A program made the translations under genes and the position numbers. DNA of 40,638 bases from contig ONJD01000011.1 in the NCBI GenBank assembly GCA_900317985.1, forward strand, positions 1 to 40,638, given 5' to 3'. This DNA comes from an uncultured Eubacteriales bacterium (GTDB taxonomy: Bacteria > Bacillota > Clostridia > Oscillospirales > Acutalibacteraceae). Below are positions 1 to 9,400 of this stretch, piece after piece. Below the pieces are notes generated by a model, which ran no database searches, was not told the origin of the DNA, and saw only the letters and a list, made by a program, of their open reading frames with translations. Within the stretch, counting starts at the first letter, position 1. Every line of letters starts with the position of its first letter.

Positions 1-65
1 CTCCGAACCTGCGGCGTTCACCATCCCGCCTGCTGAACTTTTCTCCCGGTGCCCCGGCATTTCCC
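1..65 (+). repeat. Right half of structured leader, copy 1
   Basis: Positions 25-49 match 16280-16304 at 24 of 25 bases (CCCGCCTGCTGAAC, one mismatch, TTTCTCCCGG). CGGCGTTC just upstream is also shared. Positions 19-33 are perfectly complementary to 16206-16220, the left arm of copy 2, so this is the 3' half of the same foldable element, with its 5' half lost beyond the window edge. A hairpin array begins immediately after it, as in copy 2. No coding potential is evident. Function is unknown. Confidence 0.75.
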
Positions 66-334
66 GAAAAAGCAACCGTAAAATGCATTTTGGGGGATTA
101 GGGTTGCTCTTTTCAAAGCTTTTTCCTATGCGTTTTCCAGAAAAGGCAACTGCAAAATGCATTTTGGGGAATTTAGGTTGCTTTTTTGGGAAGATACAAG
201 GATGTATCTTAGGAAAAAAGCAACCCTAATTGGTGTTTTCGGGAAAAGCAGTTGCCTTTTCGCCGAAACTCAGATTGTTTCTCCGAAAAAAGGCAACCGC
301 AAAAGCTGATATCGAGAAAAAGGGTTGCTTTTTC
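66..334 (+). repeat. Array of four diverged inverted repeats (array 1)
   Basis: Four units of about 47-50 bp, each with arms of about 10-14 bp around a loop of 23-26 nt: 66-114, 141-187, 213-261 and 285-334. The arms are variants of GAAAAAGCAACC paired with GGTTGCTTTTTC. Units 1 and 2 both contain the 12-bp palindrome AAAATGCATTTT in the loop (80-91 in unit 1). Smaller hairpins lie between units: AAGATACA/TGTATCTT at 191-210 and GAAAC/GTTTC near 265-280. The A-rich left and T-rich right arms make each unit resemble a bidirectional terminator with an overlong loop. No gene is seen in 1-489. Confidence 0.8.
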
Positions 335-443
335 TTTTCCAGCGCGCCGAAGAACTGTGGCACCCACGCCCAAAGCGCGAATATGCAAGCCTGAAACGCT
401 CGACAAATACCAGTTTGCCGGGCAGAAGGAGTCCCTGGGTACA

Positions 444-477
444 AGAAAAGACCTGCAGAAACATCTGCAGGTCTTTC
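444..477 (-). terminator. Rho-independent terminator of the D,D-carboxypeptidase gene
   Basis: Perfect 12-bp stem AAAGACCTGCAG / CTGCAGGTCTTT around a 6-nt loop, followed on the minus strand by TTTTCTT. It lies 13 bp past the stop codon. Confidence 0.9.
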
Positions 478-489
478 GATTTTGTTTGG

Positions 490-1965
490 TCAGCGCTTCG
501 TGCGCCAGTAGCTGCGGGAGCGGTGGCGGCGGCGGGATTCGCGCCGTCTCTGGTAAGAGGACTTTCTGCCGCGGACCAGCTCGGTGTTGACCCCGCGCAG
601 GGTCCCTCCGCCCTCGACGTCGTGCTGGATGCGGATCATGTTGAGGTTCGAATCCTTCTGCTGCTTTTTCCGGAACCGGCGCCAGAAGAACAGCGCGATG
701 AGCAGGAGCAGGACGGCCAGCGCCGCGATGCGGACGCTCCAGTAGCCGAAGCCCTTCTTCACGTAGTACCAGATGGTAGCGGGCCAGCTGCGGTGGACCT
801 CTTCGGAAGCGGCGAGGTCGACGGTGGTCAGCTCTTCGCCGGCATAGAGGACCTTCGCCTTGCCGATCTTGTCACCGGGCTTGATGGGGGCCAGGAGTTC
901 TTCCGGTACGGTCTCGGGGATGAGCTCGATCGAGATGCCCGAGGAGTCGATGCTGGACGGGATGAGGGCCTGGACTTCCTGTGCCGGGACCAGAGCCACT
1001 TTGTCCTTCTTCCGGCCGAGCTTGACATCGACCGAAGCGACTTTGTCCTTCGGGGAGGCGATCGGCGTCAGTTTGATGTTGTCGAACACCCATTTATAGG
1101 CGCGGATGGTCTCGTTGAACGCCGTGTTGCCGCCGGAGGCGGTGCGGGTCTTCCATCCTTCCGCACCCTGGATGATGATGGTGAGGTAGGTGTACCCGTT
1201 CTGGGACGCGTAAGAGGCCAGGCAGTAGCCCGCTTCCGCGGTGGTGCCGGTCTTGATGCCCATGCAGGGCGTGTAGCTGTAGAAAGAACCCGGGACCATC
1301 AGCGAGTTCGTGTTGTTGTACTTGGTCTCGCCCCGCTTGTTGGTCGGCGCCATCGTGTAGACGGGCGTGCCGACGATCTTCGTGAACTCGTCGTTCTTCA
1401 GCGCGTGGCGGATGATGATGGCAAGGTCCTTCGCGGTGGTGTAATGCCCTTCCGCGTCAAGACCGTGGGGGTTCAGGTAATGCGTGTCCTTGCAGCCGAG
1501 TTTCGCGGCGTAGGTGTTCATCTCCTCGACGAACGCGGCCGTGCTGCCGCTGAACTCATGGGCCAGGATGACGGCGGCCTCGTTCGCGCTGTGGACCATC
1601 ATAAGATACAGGAGCTGCTCGACCGTGAGCTGTTCCCCTTCGACCAGACCGGCCGTGGAGCTGTTGGTGTCCTTGAGTTCGTCGAGCTCTTCCTGTGTGA
1701 CAGTGCAGACACGCTGCAGATCGTCCGCTTTCTCGAGGACGACCATGGCGGTCGTGATCTTCGTCAGAGACGCCATCGGCGTCTTCTTTTCCGCATTCTT
1801 GTTGAAAATGACCGTTCCCTGGTCAAGACTCTCCATGTACACGACATCGGATGTGAATTCGACTTCCGAGTTATAGGCCGCGTGTGCCGGCAGGATCGGA
1901 ATGAGAGTCACAAGAAGCGCCAAAACTATCGGGAGGATATACAGTTTTTTTAACGCTTTTTCCAT
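490..1965 (-). CDS. dacF: D-alanyl-D-alanine carboxypeptidase (penicillin-binding protein 5/6 type)
   Basis: Serine D,D-carboxypeptidase of the S11 family, which trims the terminal D-Ala from peptidoglycan stem peptides outside the membrane. The product has an N-terminal signal peptide (hydrophobic core about residues 8-22, AHA-A cleavage site). All three active-site motifs are present: SLTK around residue 66, SAN around 126 and KTG around 238. One membrane segment follows near residue 400, then a cytoplasmic tail very rich in Arg and Lys ending at RSYWRTKR. I start at ATG 1965, because AGGGG lies 7 nt upstream; an in-frame TTG two codons earlier is too close to that site. The family is certain; dacF rather than dacB is a guess. 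The Arg-rich tail is unusual and might contact membrane or nucleic acid (inference). Confidence 0.93.
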   Translation of the reverse strand: MEKALKKLYILPIVLALLVTLIPILPAHAAYNSEVEFTSDVVYMESLDQGTVIFNKNAEKKTPMASLTKITTAMVVLEKADDLQRVCTVTQEELDELKDTNSSTAGLVEGEQLTVEQLLYLMMVHSANEAAVILAHEFSGSTAAFVEEMNTYAAKLGCKDTHYLNPHGLDAEGHYTTAKDLAIIIRHALKNDEFTKIVGTPVYTMAPTNKRGETKYNNTNSLMVPGSFYSYTPCMGIKTGTTAEAGYCLASYASQNGYTYLTIIIQGAEGWKTRTASGGNTAFNETIRAYKWVFDNIKLTPIASPKDKVASVDVKLGRKKDKVALVPAQEVQALIPSSIDSSGISIELIPETVPEELLAPIKPGDKIGKAKVLYAGEELTTVDLAASEEVHRSWPATIWYYVKKGFGYWSVRIAALAVLLLLIALFFWRRFRKKQQKDSNLNMIRIQHDVEGGGTLRGVNTELVRGRKSSYQRRRESRRRHRSRSYWRTKR

Positions 1966-2003
1966 AGACAATCCCCTCTGGAATATTGTATTATTAACGG
2001 AGT

Positions 2004-2030
2004 ATTATAAGTATAACAGATTATTCACAA
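2004..2030 (-). promoter_or_regulatory. Candidate promoter of the D,D-carboxypeptidase gene
   Basis: Minus-strand TATAAT (complement at 2004-2009) with TTGTGA upstream (complement at 2025-2030). The spacing is 15 bp, shorter than ideal. The intergene separates divergent genes. Confidence 0.45.
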
Positions 2031-2068
2031 AAATAAAGTGAATCAGAACGATTTTGGAGGGAACACCT

Positions 2069-2758
2069 TTGGTATATGTGACCGGCGATATGCACGGCGA
2101 TTTTGAACGGTTCAAACTGCCTGCCATGAAGAAACTCAAGAAAGGCGATACACTCATCATCTGCGGAGATTTCGGCTTCCTCTGGGACGGATCCAAGGAA
2201 GAAGAGAAGATCCTCGAAAAGCTCAGCGAAAAGAAATTCAACATCTGCTTCGTCGACGGCACACACGAAAACTTCGAGATGCTGAACAGCTTCCCCGTCA
2301 GTGAATGGAACGGCGGCAAGGTCCACCACATCATCGGCAGTGTCTACCACCTCATGCGCGGTCAGATCTTCAACATCGACGGCCTGCGCATCTTCACGAT
2401 GGGCGGCGGCGAGAGCCCCGACGTGGACATCCGCATCGCGAACGACACCTGGTACGCGGAGGAGAGCCCCTCTCAGCAGGAACTCATCGAGGGTGCCGAG
2501 AACATGGCCACCTACAACAACATCGTGGACATCGTCATCACGCACGAGCCGTCCGCGAAAGTGAAGGAATTCCTGCAGATGCAGTTCACGGAAAAGTCTC
2601 GTGTCACGCTGCTCAACACCTACTTTGAAGAGCTGGCCGGCGCCGTCGACTACCGCAAATGGTACTTCGGCAGCCTGCACATGGACAAACACATCTCAGC
2701 CACCCAGGTCGCCGTCTTCACGAACGTCCTCGAGGCCTGGACCGGCAAACCCATCTAA
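2069..2758 (+). CDS. Metallophosphoesterase (calcineurin-like)
   Basis: Cytosolic calcineurin-like phosphoesterase of 229 residues. Metal-binding motifs are visible in order: GDMHGD at 6-11, GDFG at 33-36, GTHE at 64-67 (normally GNHE), ITHEP in the last third, and a C-terminal GSLH where the superfamily usually has GHxH. The substrate cannot be inferred. The start is TTG 2069, with GGAGGG 7 nt upstream; an earlier in-frame TTG at 2054 overlaps that ribosome site and is unlikely. It is the first gene of a tight plus-strand run with the DHHW, SGNH and serpin genes (gaps of 33, 30 and 20 bp), so it is probably co-transcribed although it is the only product without an export signal. Confidence 0.85.
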   Translation: MVYVTGDMHGDFERFKLPAMKKLKKGDTLIICGDFGFLWDGSKEEEKILEKLSEKKFNICFVDGTHENFEMLNSFPVSEWNGGKVHHIIGSVYHLMRGQIFNIDGLRIFTMGGGESPDVDIRIANDTWYAEESPSQQELIEGAENMATYNNIVDIVITHEPSAKVKEFLQMQFTEKSRVTLLNTYFEELAGAVDYRKWYFGSLHMDKHISATQVAVFTNVLEAWTGKPI

Positions 2759-2791
2759 CGTAAATCGCCAGAAAGAAGGCATTTTTCCTAC

Positions 2792-3946
2792 ATGAAACAA
2801 GTCAAAGGAACGCCGGCGAAACCCCATTACGGCGGAGACTTTGCCACCATCAAGCCCTTTGCGAAGGACCAGGTCATCCCCGCCATCTGCGCCGCAGTCG
2901 GTGTGCTGCTGGTCCTCGTGCTCATTCTGCTCTTTGGCCAGTCCCGCTCCGCGCAGACAGCCACTGTGGGCGATGCGCCGGCCGCAAAACAGACCCAGGC
3001 GAAAGAAGCCGTCACCCAGAAGGGCGGCGCCGTCGACGTCCCGTCGAACAAGAACGACTACAATGTCGACAGCACGGTCATCATCCAGGGCAACCGGGCC
3101 ATGGAGATCTTCTCGGTCTCTCAGAAGTGGCTGACCCGCTACGGCGAGAACATCAACGCCTTTGCCGCTACGGTTCCGAATTCTCATGTCTACGTCCTCC
3201 TCGCACCCACCTCGGTCGAGTTCTACGGGCCGGACGACTACAAAACGAAGAACCATCTGTTCGAGACCGCCGCCGACTATGCCTACACACCGCTGAAGGC
3301 CTCGAACATCACCGCCATCGACTGCCGGGACACGCTGGCCCGGCACGTGGATGAATACATCTTCTTGCGGACGGACCACCACTGGACCGCCACCGGCGCC
3401 TACTACGCCTATACCACCTTCTGCAAGGCGGCCGGTCTCACCGCTCCGAAGCTCTCGGAGTACAAGTCCGGCGAGATCGAAGGTTTCGTCGGAAGCCTCT
3501 ACAGCAAGACCCAGGAGGCGGTTCTCAAAAACAACCCCGACACCGTGAAGTACTACTTCCCCCTGACCGAGTCCACCGGGCGCGCCTACAACACGGCGGA
3601 ACTCACCGGCGGCCGAAACGCGAAAGTCGTCAATCCGACCGTGTCCTCGAAGTACGCCTACCTGTGCTTCATCGAAGGCGACAACCCCATCCTGAAATAC
3701 GACACCGCCAACAAAAACGGCAAGTCCATCCTGATGGTCAAGGAGTCCTACGGCAACGCCTTCGCGCCGTTCCTCACAGACAACTACGAGACTGTCTATG
3801 TCGTAGACCCGCGGAAAGTGGACCTGAACCTCACGACGTTCGTCAGACAGAACGGCATCGATGACGTTCTCTTCCTGAACTACGCGTTCGCCCCCTCGAA
3901 CCCGACTTACCGCAACGCATTTGAGAAAATGCTCGGAGTACAGTAA
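2792..3946 (+). CDS. DHHW-motif membrane-anchored protein (AlgX/AlgJ-like SGNH superfamily)
   Basis: 384 residues: a short cytoplasmic N-terminus, one membrane segment at about residues 28-48 (VIPAICAAVGVLLVLVLILL), then an extracytoplasmic domain. The diagnostic motif D195-H196-H197-W198, followed by TATGAYYAY, matches the DHHW family related to AlgX/AlgJ-type SGNH proteins, which usually assist O-acetylation of cell-surface polymers. Such genes often sit beside an MBOAT acyltransferase. None is present here; instead an SGNH hydrolase gene follows 30 bp downstream. A role in surface polymer acyl modification is therefore inference. The ribosome site (GAAGG) is 12 nt from the ATG, rather far. 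Confidence 0.75.
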   Translation: MKQVKGTPAKPHYGGDFATIKPFAKDQVIPAICAAVGVLLVLVLILLFGQSRSAQTATVGDAPAAKQTQAKEAVTQKGGAVDVPSNKNDYNVDSTVIIQGNRAMEIFSVSQKWLTRYGENINAFAATVPNSHVYVLLAPTSVEFYGPDDYKTKNHLFETAADYAYTPLKASNITAIDCRDTLARHVDEYIFLRTDHHWTATGAYYAYTTFCKAAGLTAPKLSEYKSGEIEGFVGSLYSKTQEAVLKNNPDTVKYYFPLTESTGRAYNTAELTGGRNAKVVNPTVSSKYAYLCFIEGDNPILKYDTANKNGKSILMVKESYGNAFAPFLTDNYETVYVVDPRKVDLNLTTFVRQNGIDDVLFLNYAFAPSNPTYRNAFEKMLGVQ

Positions 3947-3976
3947 ACCACGTATTGAATAAAAAGGAGCCTTAAC

Positions 3977-4960
3977 ATGAAACAGACGAAGAAGATCATC
4001 GCCCTGTTACTGGCCGTGATGATGCTCATCTCCTGCACCGCCGTCGCGTCCTTCGCGGCGACCAAGAAAACGACGTACTCGAAGTACGACTACAACAGAG
4101 ATGGCAAAGTCATCTATACGGTCCTCGGCGACTCCATCGCCGCCGGCTATTCCCTGCCCGGTTTTGTGGAGGACACCAAGTGGAAAGCCGAATGGCCGGT
4201 CGTCCCCGGTTCCTACCCGGAATACGTGGGCAAAGCCCTCGGCGCGAAGCACACCTATCAGGACGCTCACATCGGCCTGCGCTCCACCGACCTTCGTTAC
4301 CTCCTCTGTGACGACTACATCGGCGACATCGCCGTCGGCTGGAGAGTCCCGACCACAGACAACTACCGCACCGTCGACCAGGCCGGTCTCGCCACCGTCC
4401 GGAAGCAGTACCTCAACCACATCAAGAAGGCCGACGTCATCACGCTGAACATCGGCATCAACGACCTCACCATCCCGAGCGGCATCCTCGACAACGTCCA
4501 GGGCGAGAACCTGAACCTCCTGCTGGCGTTCTGGGGCGATATGCTGGGCAACGCTTACAAACTGGCGGACAACGCCGCGTACATGGCACAGGTCTCTACG
4601 CTGCTCATCGGCTTCTACCGCAACTACGTCTCGAACTTCAACGCCATCGTCACGAAGATCAAAGAGGTCAACCCGACCGCGAAGCTCCTCGTCCTCGGCT
4701 ACTACAACGCCGCGCAGGACGCCTTCGTGAAGGGCGCTCTGCCCGTCGACATCGGCGCGCTCGTCACACCGTTCATCGACCTCTTCAACAGCCATGCCGC
4801 CGGCGCTGCCGCGGGCAACGGCTACACCTACGTGAAGATGGAACACATCGACACCCTGTTCTGCGACCGCACATCGCCCGGGTACCTCAACGATAACCAC
4901 CCGACGGCTTACGGTCACAAACAGATGGCCGACATCATCATGGCGGCCATCAACGCCTGA
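3977..4960 (+). CDS. Secreted SGNH/GDSL-family hydrolase
   Basis: 327 residues with an N-terminal export signal: Lys-rich start and hydrophobic stretch 7-18. LISC at 17-20 fits a lipobox, while AFA-A near 26-28 also fits ordinary signal peptidase, so lipoprotein or secreted form is undecided. Block I is GDSIAAGYS with nucleophile Ser53, and GIND in NIGINDLTIP supplies the oxyanion Asn. The C-terminal block reads LNDNHPTAYGH: His308 is clear, but the Asp is two residues before it instead of the usual three. The family hydrolyses esters in lipids or acetylated sugars; the substrate is unknown. AAGGAG lies 8 nt before the ATG. The neighbouring DHHW protein suggests a shared surface-polymer substrate. 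Confidence 0.87.
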   Translation: MKQTKKIIALLLAVMMLISCTAVASFAATKKTTYSKYDYNRDGKVIYTVLGDSIAAGYSLPGFVEDTKWKAEWPVVPGSYPEYVGKALGAKHTYQDAHIGLRSTDLRYLLCDDYIGDIAVGWRVPTTDNYRTVDQAGLATVRKQYLNHIKKADVITLNIGINDLTIPSGILDNVQGENLNLLLAFWGDMLGNAYKLADNAAYMAQVSTLLIGFYRNYVSNFNAIVTKIKEVNPTAKLLVLGYYNAAQDAFVKGALPVDIGALVTPFIDLFNSHAAGAAAGNGYTYVKMEHIDTLFCDRTSPGYLNDNHPTAYGHKQMADIIMAAINA

Positions 4961-4980
4961 TCTGTATCGGAGGGCTCTTT

Positions 4981-6342
4981 ATGAAACGGATCCTGAAACA
5001 CCTGTCCGCCGTGCTGGCGGTCGTCCTCGTGTGCAGCGTCCTCGTGACGACGCTGGTCGCCTGCACGCCGTCGAACGCGGCCACGAACCTGGCCATCGCG
5101 AAACCGGTCTACCCGGAAGCGGTCAAGGCCCCGGGCGAAGGCGCCTCGGACAAGGACTATGAAGCGTACACGGAGTACAACGAGAAACGGATCGAAGCCG
5201 GCAAAGGCAACCCGAAGGCGCTGAAGGCCTTCTACAAAAAGACCCTTGCCCAGGTCCTCGGCGCGAGCAAGGCAGCCGGGAGCGACTCCGGCAAGAACGC
5301 GCTCTACTCCCCCATCAACGTCTACCTGGCGCTCGCCATGCTGGCGGAGACCACGGACGGCAACAGCCGTCAGCAGCTCCTCGACCTGCTGGGCGAAAAG
5401 AGCATCTCCTCGCTTCGCAAACGGGTCCAGAATCTGTTCATCGCCAACTATCAGGACGACGGGGAATGCACGAGCCTCCTCGCCAACTCCCTGTGGCTGA
5501 ACGAGACCCTCAAATACAACCAGAAGACCCTCGATACTCTCGCCAAAAAGCACTACGCTTACTCCTTCGCCGGGAAGCCCGGTTCGAAGGAGATGAACAA
5601 GGCGCTGCAGGGATGGATCAACGAGCAGACCCACGACCTCCTGAAAGACCAGGCCGGGAGCCTGGAGCTGGACCCCTCGACGGTCCTCGCCCTCGTCTCC
5701 ACCATCTACTACAAAGCCGCCTGGGCCGAGGTATTCAACAAGGAAGCCACTGACCAGAAGACGTTCCACGTCCCCACCGGAGACAAGAACGTCGACATGA
5801 TGCACCTCGTCGAGAGCTTCCCCTATTACACCGGCAAGAACTTCGAAGCCGTCGCGCTGCCGCTGCGCAACAGCGGTTCCATGTGGTTCTTCCTGCCGAA
5901 GAAGGGCGTGACGCCCGCGAAGCTCGCGTCTGACTCCGAAGTGCTGAGCCTGCTCACCGACACCGAGAACTACCAGAACGCCTCCTTCCCGCAGGTCACG
6001 CTGAGCCTCCCGAAGATGGATGCCGTCTCCGACACGGACCTCATCAAGGACCTCAAGAAGCTCGGGGTCACAGACATTTTCGGCAGCGGCGGGAACTTCT
6101 CCCCGCTGATGGAAGACGCCGCGAAGATCTTCGTCTCTCAGATCGAGCATGCCGCCCGCGTCAAGACCGATGAGGACGGCGTCGAAGCCGCTGCGTTCAC
6201 CGCCATCGTCCTGTCGAAGGCCGCCATGCCGACGGAGCGCGTCACCTTCACGGTCGACCGCCCCTACTACTTCGCGATCACCGGCTACACCGGCGACCTG
6301 CTGTTCACGGGCGTCGTGAACGACCCCGCCGCAACGGCCTGA
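4981..6342 (+). CDS. Serpin (serine protease inhibitor), probable lipoprotein
   Basis: 453-residue serpin. The N-terminus has a hydrophobic signal ending in the lipobox LVAC, so the protein is probably lipid-anchored on the cell surface. The reactive-centre hinge reads DGVEAAAFTA from residue 399, with Gly400 as P15. Counting from it places P1-P1' at about Ala414-Ala415 within LSKAAMPT. The shutter/C-terminal signature FTVDRPYYFAI and the final LLFTGVVNDP are typical. A small alanine at P1 would favour elastase-like proteases (known serpin logic; this application is inference). Gut Firmicutes serpins that inhibit neutrophil elastase are known. It is last in the four-gene operon, 20 bp after the SGNH gene, with a strong terminator behind it. 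Confidence 0.93.
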   Translation: MKRILKHLSAVLAVVLVCSVLVTTLVACTPSNAATNLAIAKPVYPEAVKAPGEGASDKDYEAYTEYNEKRIEAGKGNPKALKAFYKKTLAQVLGASKAAGSDSGKNALYSPINVYLALAMLAETTDGNSRQQLLDLLGEKSISSLRKRVQNLFIANYQDDGECTSLLANSLWLNETLKYNQKTLDTLAKKHYAYSFAGKPGSKEMNKALQGWINEQTHDLLKDQAGSLELDPSTVLALVSTIYYKAAWAEVFNKEATDQKTFHVPTGDKNVDMMHLVESFPYYTGKNFEAVALPLRNSGSMWFFLPKKGVTPAKLASDSEVLSLLTDTENYQNASFPQVTLSLPKMDAVSDTDLIKDLKKLGVTDIFGSGGNFSPLMEDAAKIFVSQIEHAARVKTDEDGVEAAAFTAIVLSKAAMPTERVTFTVDRPYYFAITGYTGDLLFTGVVNDPAATA

Positions 6343-6381
6343 ACCGGAGACCCCGACCGGTCCGAATGAAACAGAAACAAG

Positions 6382-6414
6382 AAAACTCCCCCGGAACATC
6401 CGGGGGAGTTTTTT
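6382..6414. terminator. Bidirectional terminator between serpin and ileS
   Basis: AAAACTCCCCCGG paired with CCGGGGGAGTTTT around a short loop, with a T-tract on both strands. It ends the serpin operon on plus and ileS on minus. Confidence 0.92.
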
Positions 6415-6424
6415 CTGTTGTGGT

Positions 6425-9400
6425 TTACGCTTTCTTGACGCCGAGGACCGCGTCGTTGCCGTTGATCTTCCACTCCTTGGAGAGGGCGACACCGGCTTCG
6501 TCCGCGTCGGCGAGGGTCTCGCCCACCTTGACGGCATCGGCGAGGACATCCTTCGTAAAGACGGCTTCGTTGTCGGCGACGACGGCCTTGACCGCGTCGG
6601 AACCGTCGACGTAGAGCTCGATGTGGTCAGTGACCTCAAAGCCCGCGTCTTTCCGCATGGTCTGGACCTTGGAGATGACTTCTCTCATGAGGCCTTCGGC
6701 TTCCAGTTCGGGAGTCAGGACCGTGTCGAGCGCGACGGTGACGCCGCCTTCGGACAGGGTGTAGAGGCCTTCCTGCTGGACCGCTTCGACGAGGAGGTCT
6801 TCCTCCGCGAGGCGTACATCGCCCGTGGAAAGGGTCAGGGTCAGGAACCCGGTGGAGTCGAGCTCGGCCTTGGCGGCAGAGCCGTCTTCGATGTTCTGGA
6901 GCGCGGTGCGGACCTCACCCAGCTGTTTGCCGAATTTCGGACCGAGGGTGCGCATCTGCGGTTTGAACGCGTAGGAGACCAGCGCGGAATCGTCTTCGAC
7001 GAATTCGACGGCCTTAACGTTCAGCTCGTCTTCGATGATCTCGACATAGTAGTCGGAGAGCGCCTTGTCGGCCTTCACGCACATCTTCGCGAGCGGCTGG
7101 CGGTTCTTGCGGCCGGAGCCGTTGCGGCAGGCGCGGCCGAGGGTGACGATGGCGAGGACTTCGTCCATGTCCGCCTCGAGCTCGGGGTCGATCCAGTTCT
7201 CGTTCACTTCGGGGAAGGAACAGAGGTGGACGGACTCCGGCGCGTCCTTGTCGACGTTGCAGACGAGGTTGCGGTAGATCTCTTCCGTCATGAAGGGGAT
7301 CATCGGGGCAGCGGCCTTCGCGGTCGTGACCAGCGCGGTATACAGCGTCATATAGGCGTTGATCTTGTCCTGAGTCAGTTCCTCGGACCAGTAGCGGGCG
7401 CGGCCGCGGCGGACGTACCAGTTGGAGAGGTCGTCCACGAACTTCTCGATGTAGGCGGCGGCTTCCGGAATACGGTAGTTGTCGAGGTTCTCATCGACGC
7501 CCTTGACCATGGAGTTCAGCTTGGACAGACACCACTTGTCCATGACGGACAGCTTGTCGTAGTCGAGCGTGTATTTGGTCGGGTCGAAGTTATCGATGTT
7601 CGCGTAGAGGACGTAGAACGCATAGGTGTTCCAGAGCGTGCCGAGGATCTTTCTCTGCGCTTCGGTGACGGCGCGGCCGGAGAACCGGTTCGGGAGCCAC
7701 GGAGCGGAGTTCGTGTAGAAGTACCAGCGGATGGCGTCGGCGCCGTAGGTGTTCAGGGCATCCATCGGGTCGACGGCGTTGCCCTTGGACTTCGACATCT
7801 TCTGACCGTCCTCATCCTGGACATGGCCGAGGACGATGACGTTCTTGTACGGAGCCTTGTTGAAGAGCAGGGTGCTGATCGCCAGAAGGGAATAGAACCA
7901 GCCGCGGGTCTGGTCGACGGCCTCGGAGATGAAGTCGGCCGGGAACTGGGACTCGAAGAGCTCCTTGTTCTCGAACGGATAGTGGTGCTGGGCGAACGGC
8001 ATGGAGCCGGAGTCGAACCAGCAGTCGATGACTTCGGGGACTCTCTGCATCTCGCCGCCGCAGTCCGGGCACTTGACCTTCACGCGGTCCACATAGGGAC
8101 GGTGGAGTTCGATGTCGTCCGGGCAGTTGATGCCTTTCTCCTTCAGTTCCTCGATGGAACCGATGCAGTCTCTGCAGCCGCAGTCCGGGCACTCCCAGAT
8201 GTTGAGCGGGGTTCCCCAGTAGCGGTCACGGGACAGGCCCCAGTCCTGGACGTTCTCGAGCCAGTTACCGAACCGGCCTTCGCCGATGCTGGGCGGGATC
8301 CAGTTGATGGTGTTGTTGTTGCGGACGAGGTCGTCGCGGACCTCGGTCATCTTGATGAACCAGGACTCTCTGGCGTAGTAGATGAGCGGCGTGTCGCAGC
8401 GCCAGCAGAACGGGTAGTTATGCTCGAACTTCGGCGCGTCGAACAGCTTGCCTTCCTTCTCGAGGTCCTGCAGGACCGGCAGGTCAGCGTCCTTGACGAA
8501 GAGGCCGGCGTACGGGGTCTCTTCCTTCATGTGACCGGCTTCGTCGACCATCTGGATGAAGGGCAGGTCGTAGTCACGGCCCACACGTCCGTCGTCTTCA
8601 CCGAAGGCGGGCGCGATGTGGACGATACCGGTACCGTCGGTCATCGTGACATAGGAGTCACAGGTGACGAAGAAGCCCTTCTTGCGCTGTTTGTCGGCAA
8701 TGCCCTGCTCGAAGGGGTACAGCGGCTCATACTCTTTGTATTCGAGGTCGGTGCCCTTGTAGCGCTCCAGGACCTCATAGGCGGGTTTGCCGTTTTCCGC
8801 GAGCTTTCCGAGAACGGTGTCGCAGAGTTCGGTGGCGATGTAGTACGTGTATCCGTCGGCCGCCTTGACCTTGACGTACTCGTCGGTCGGGCTCACGCAG
8901 AGCGCGACGTTGGAGGACAGGGTCCAGGGCGTCGTGGTCCAGGCAAGGAAATAGGCGTCCTCATCTTTGACCTTGAAACGGACGATGGCGGAACGCTCTT
9001 TGACGTCTTTGTAGCCCTGCGCCACTTCGTGGGAGGACAGGGGCGTACCGCAGCGGGGGCAGTACGGAACGACCTTGAAGCCCTTGTAGAGGAGGCCGCG
9101 GTCGTAGATCTTCTTGAGTGCCCACCACTCGGACTCGATGAAGTCGTTCTCGTAGGTGACATAGGGGTTGTCCATGTCGGCCCAGAAACCGACGACCTTG
9201 GAGAAGTCTTCCCACATGCCCTTGTACTTCCAGACGGACTCTTTGCATTCGGCGATGAACGGCTCGAGACCATACTCTTCGATCTGCTCCTTGCCGTCGA
9301 GGCCGAGCTTCTTCTCGACTTCGATCTCAACGGGCAGGCCGTGGGTGTCCCAGCCGGCCTTCCGGGGGACGAAGTTGTACTTCATGGTGCGGTACCGCGG

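Noticed and set aside
66-334. Integron attC sites
   Set aside because: The arms do not fit the RYYYAAC/GTTRRRY core sites, and there are no cassette genes or integrase.
325-1953. Plus-strand open frame opposite the carboxypeptidase gene
   Set aside because: Repetitive Val/Asp/Arg composition with no start signal, while the minus strand has SxxK, SxN and KTG motifs.
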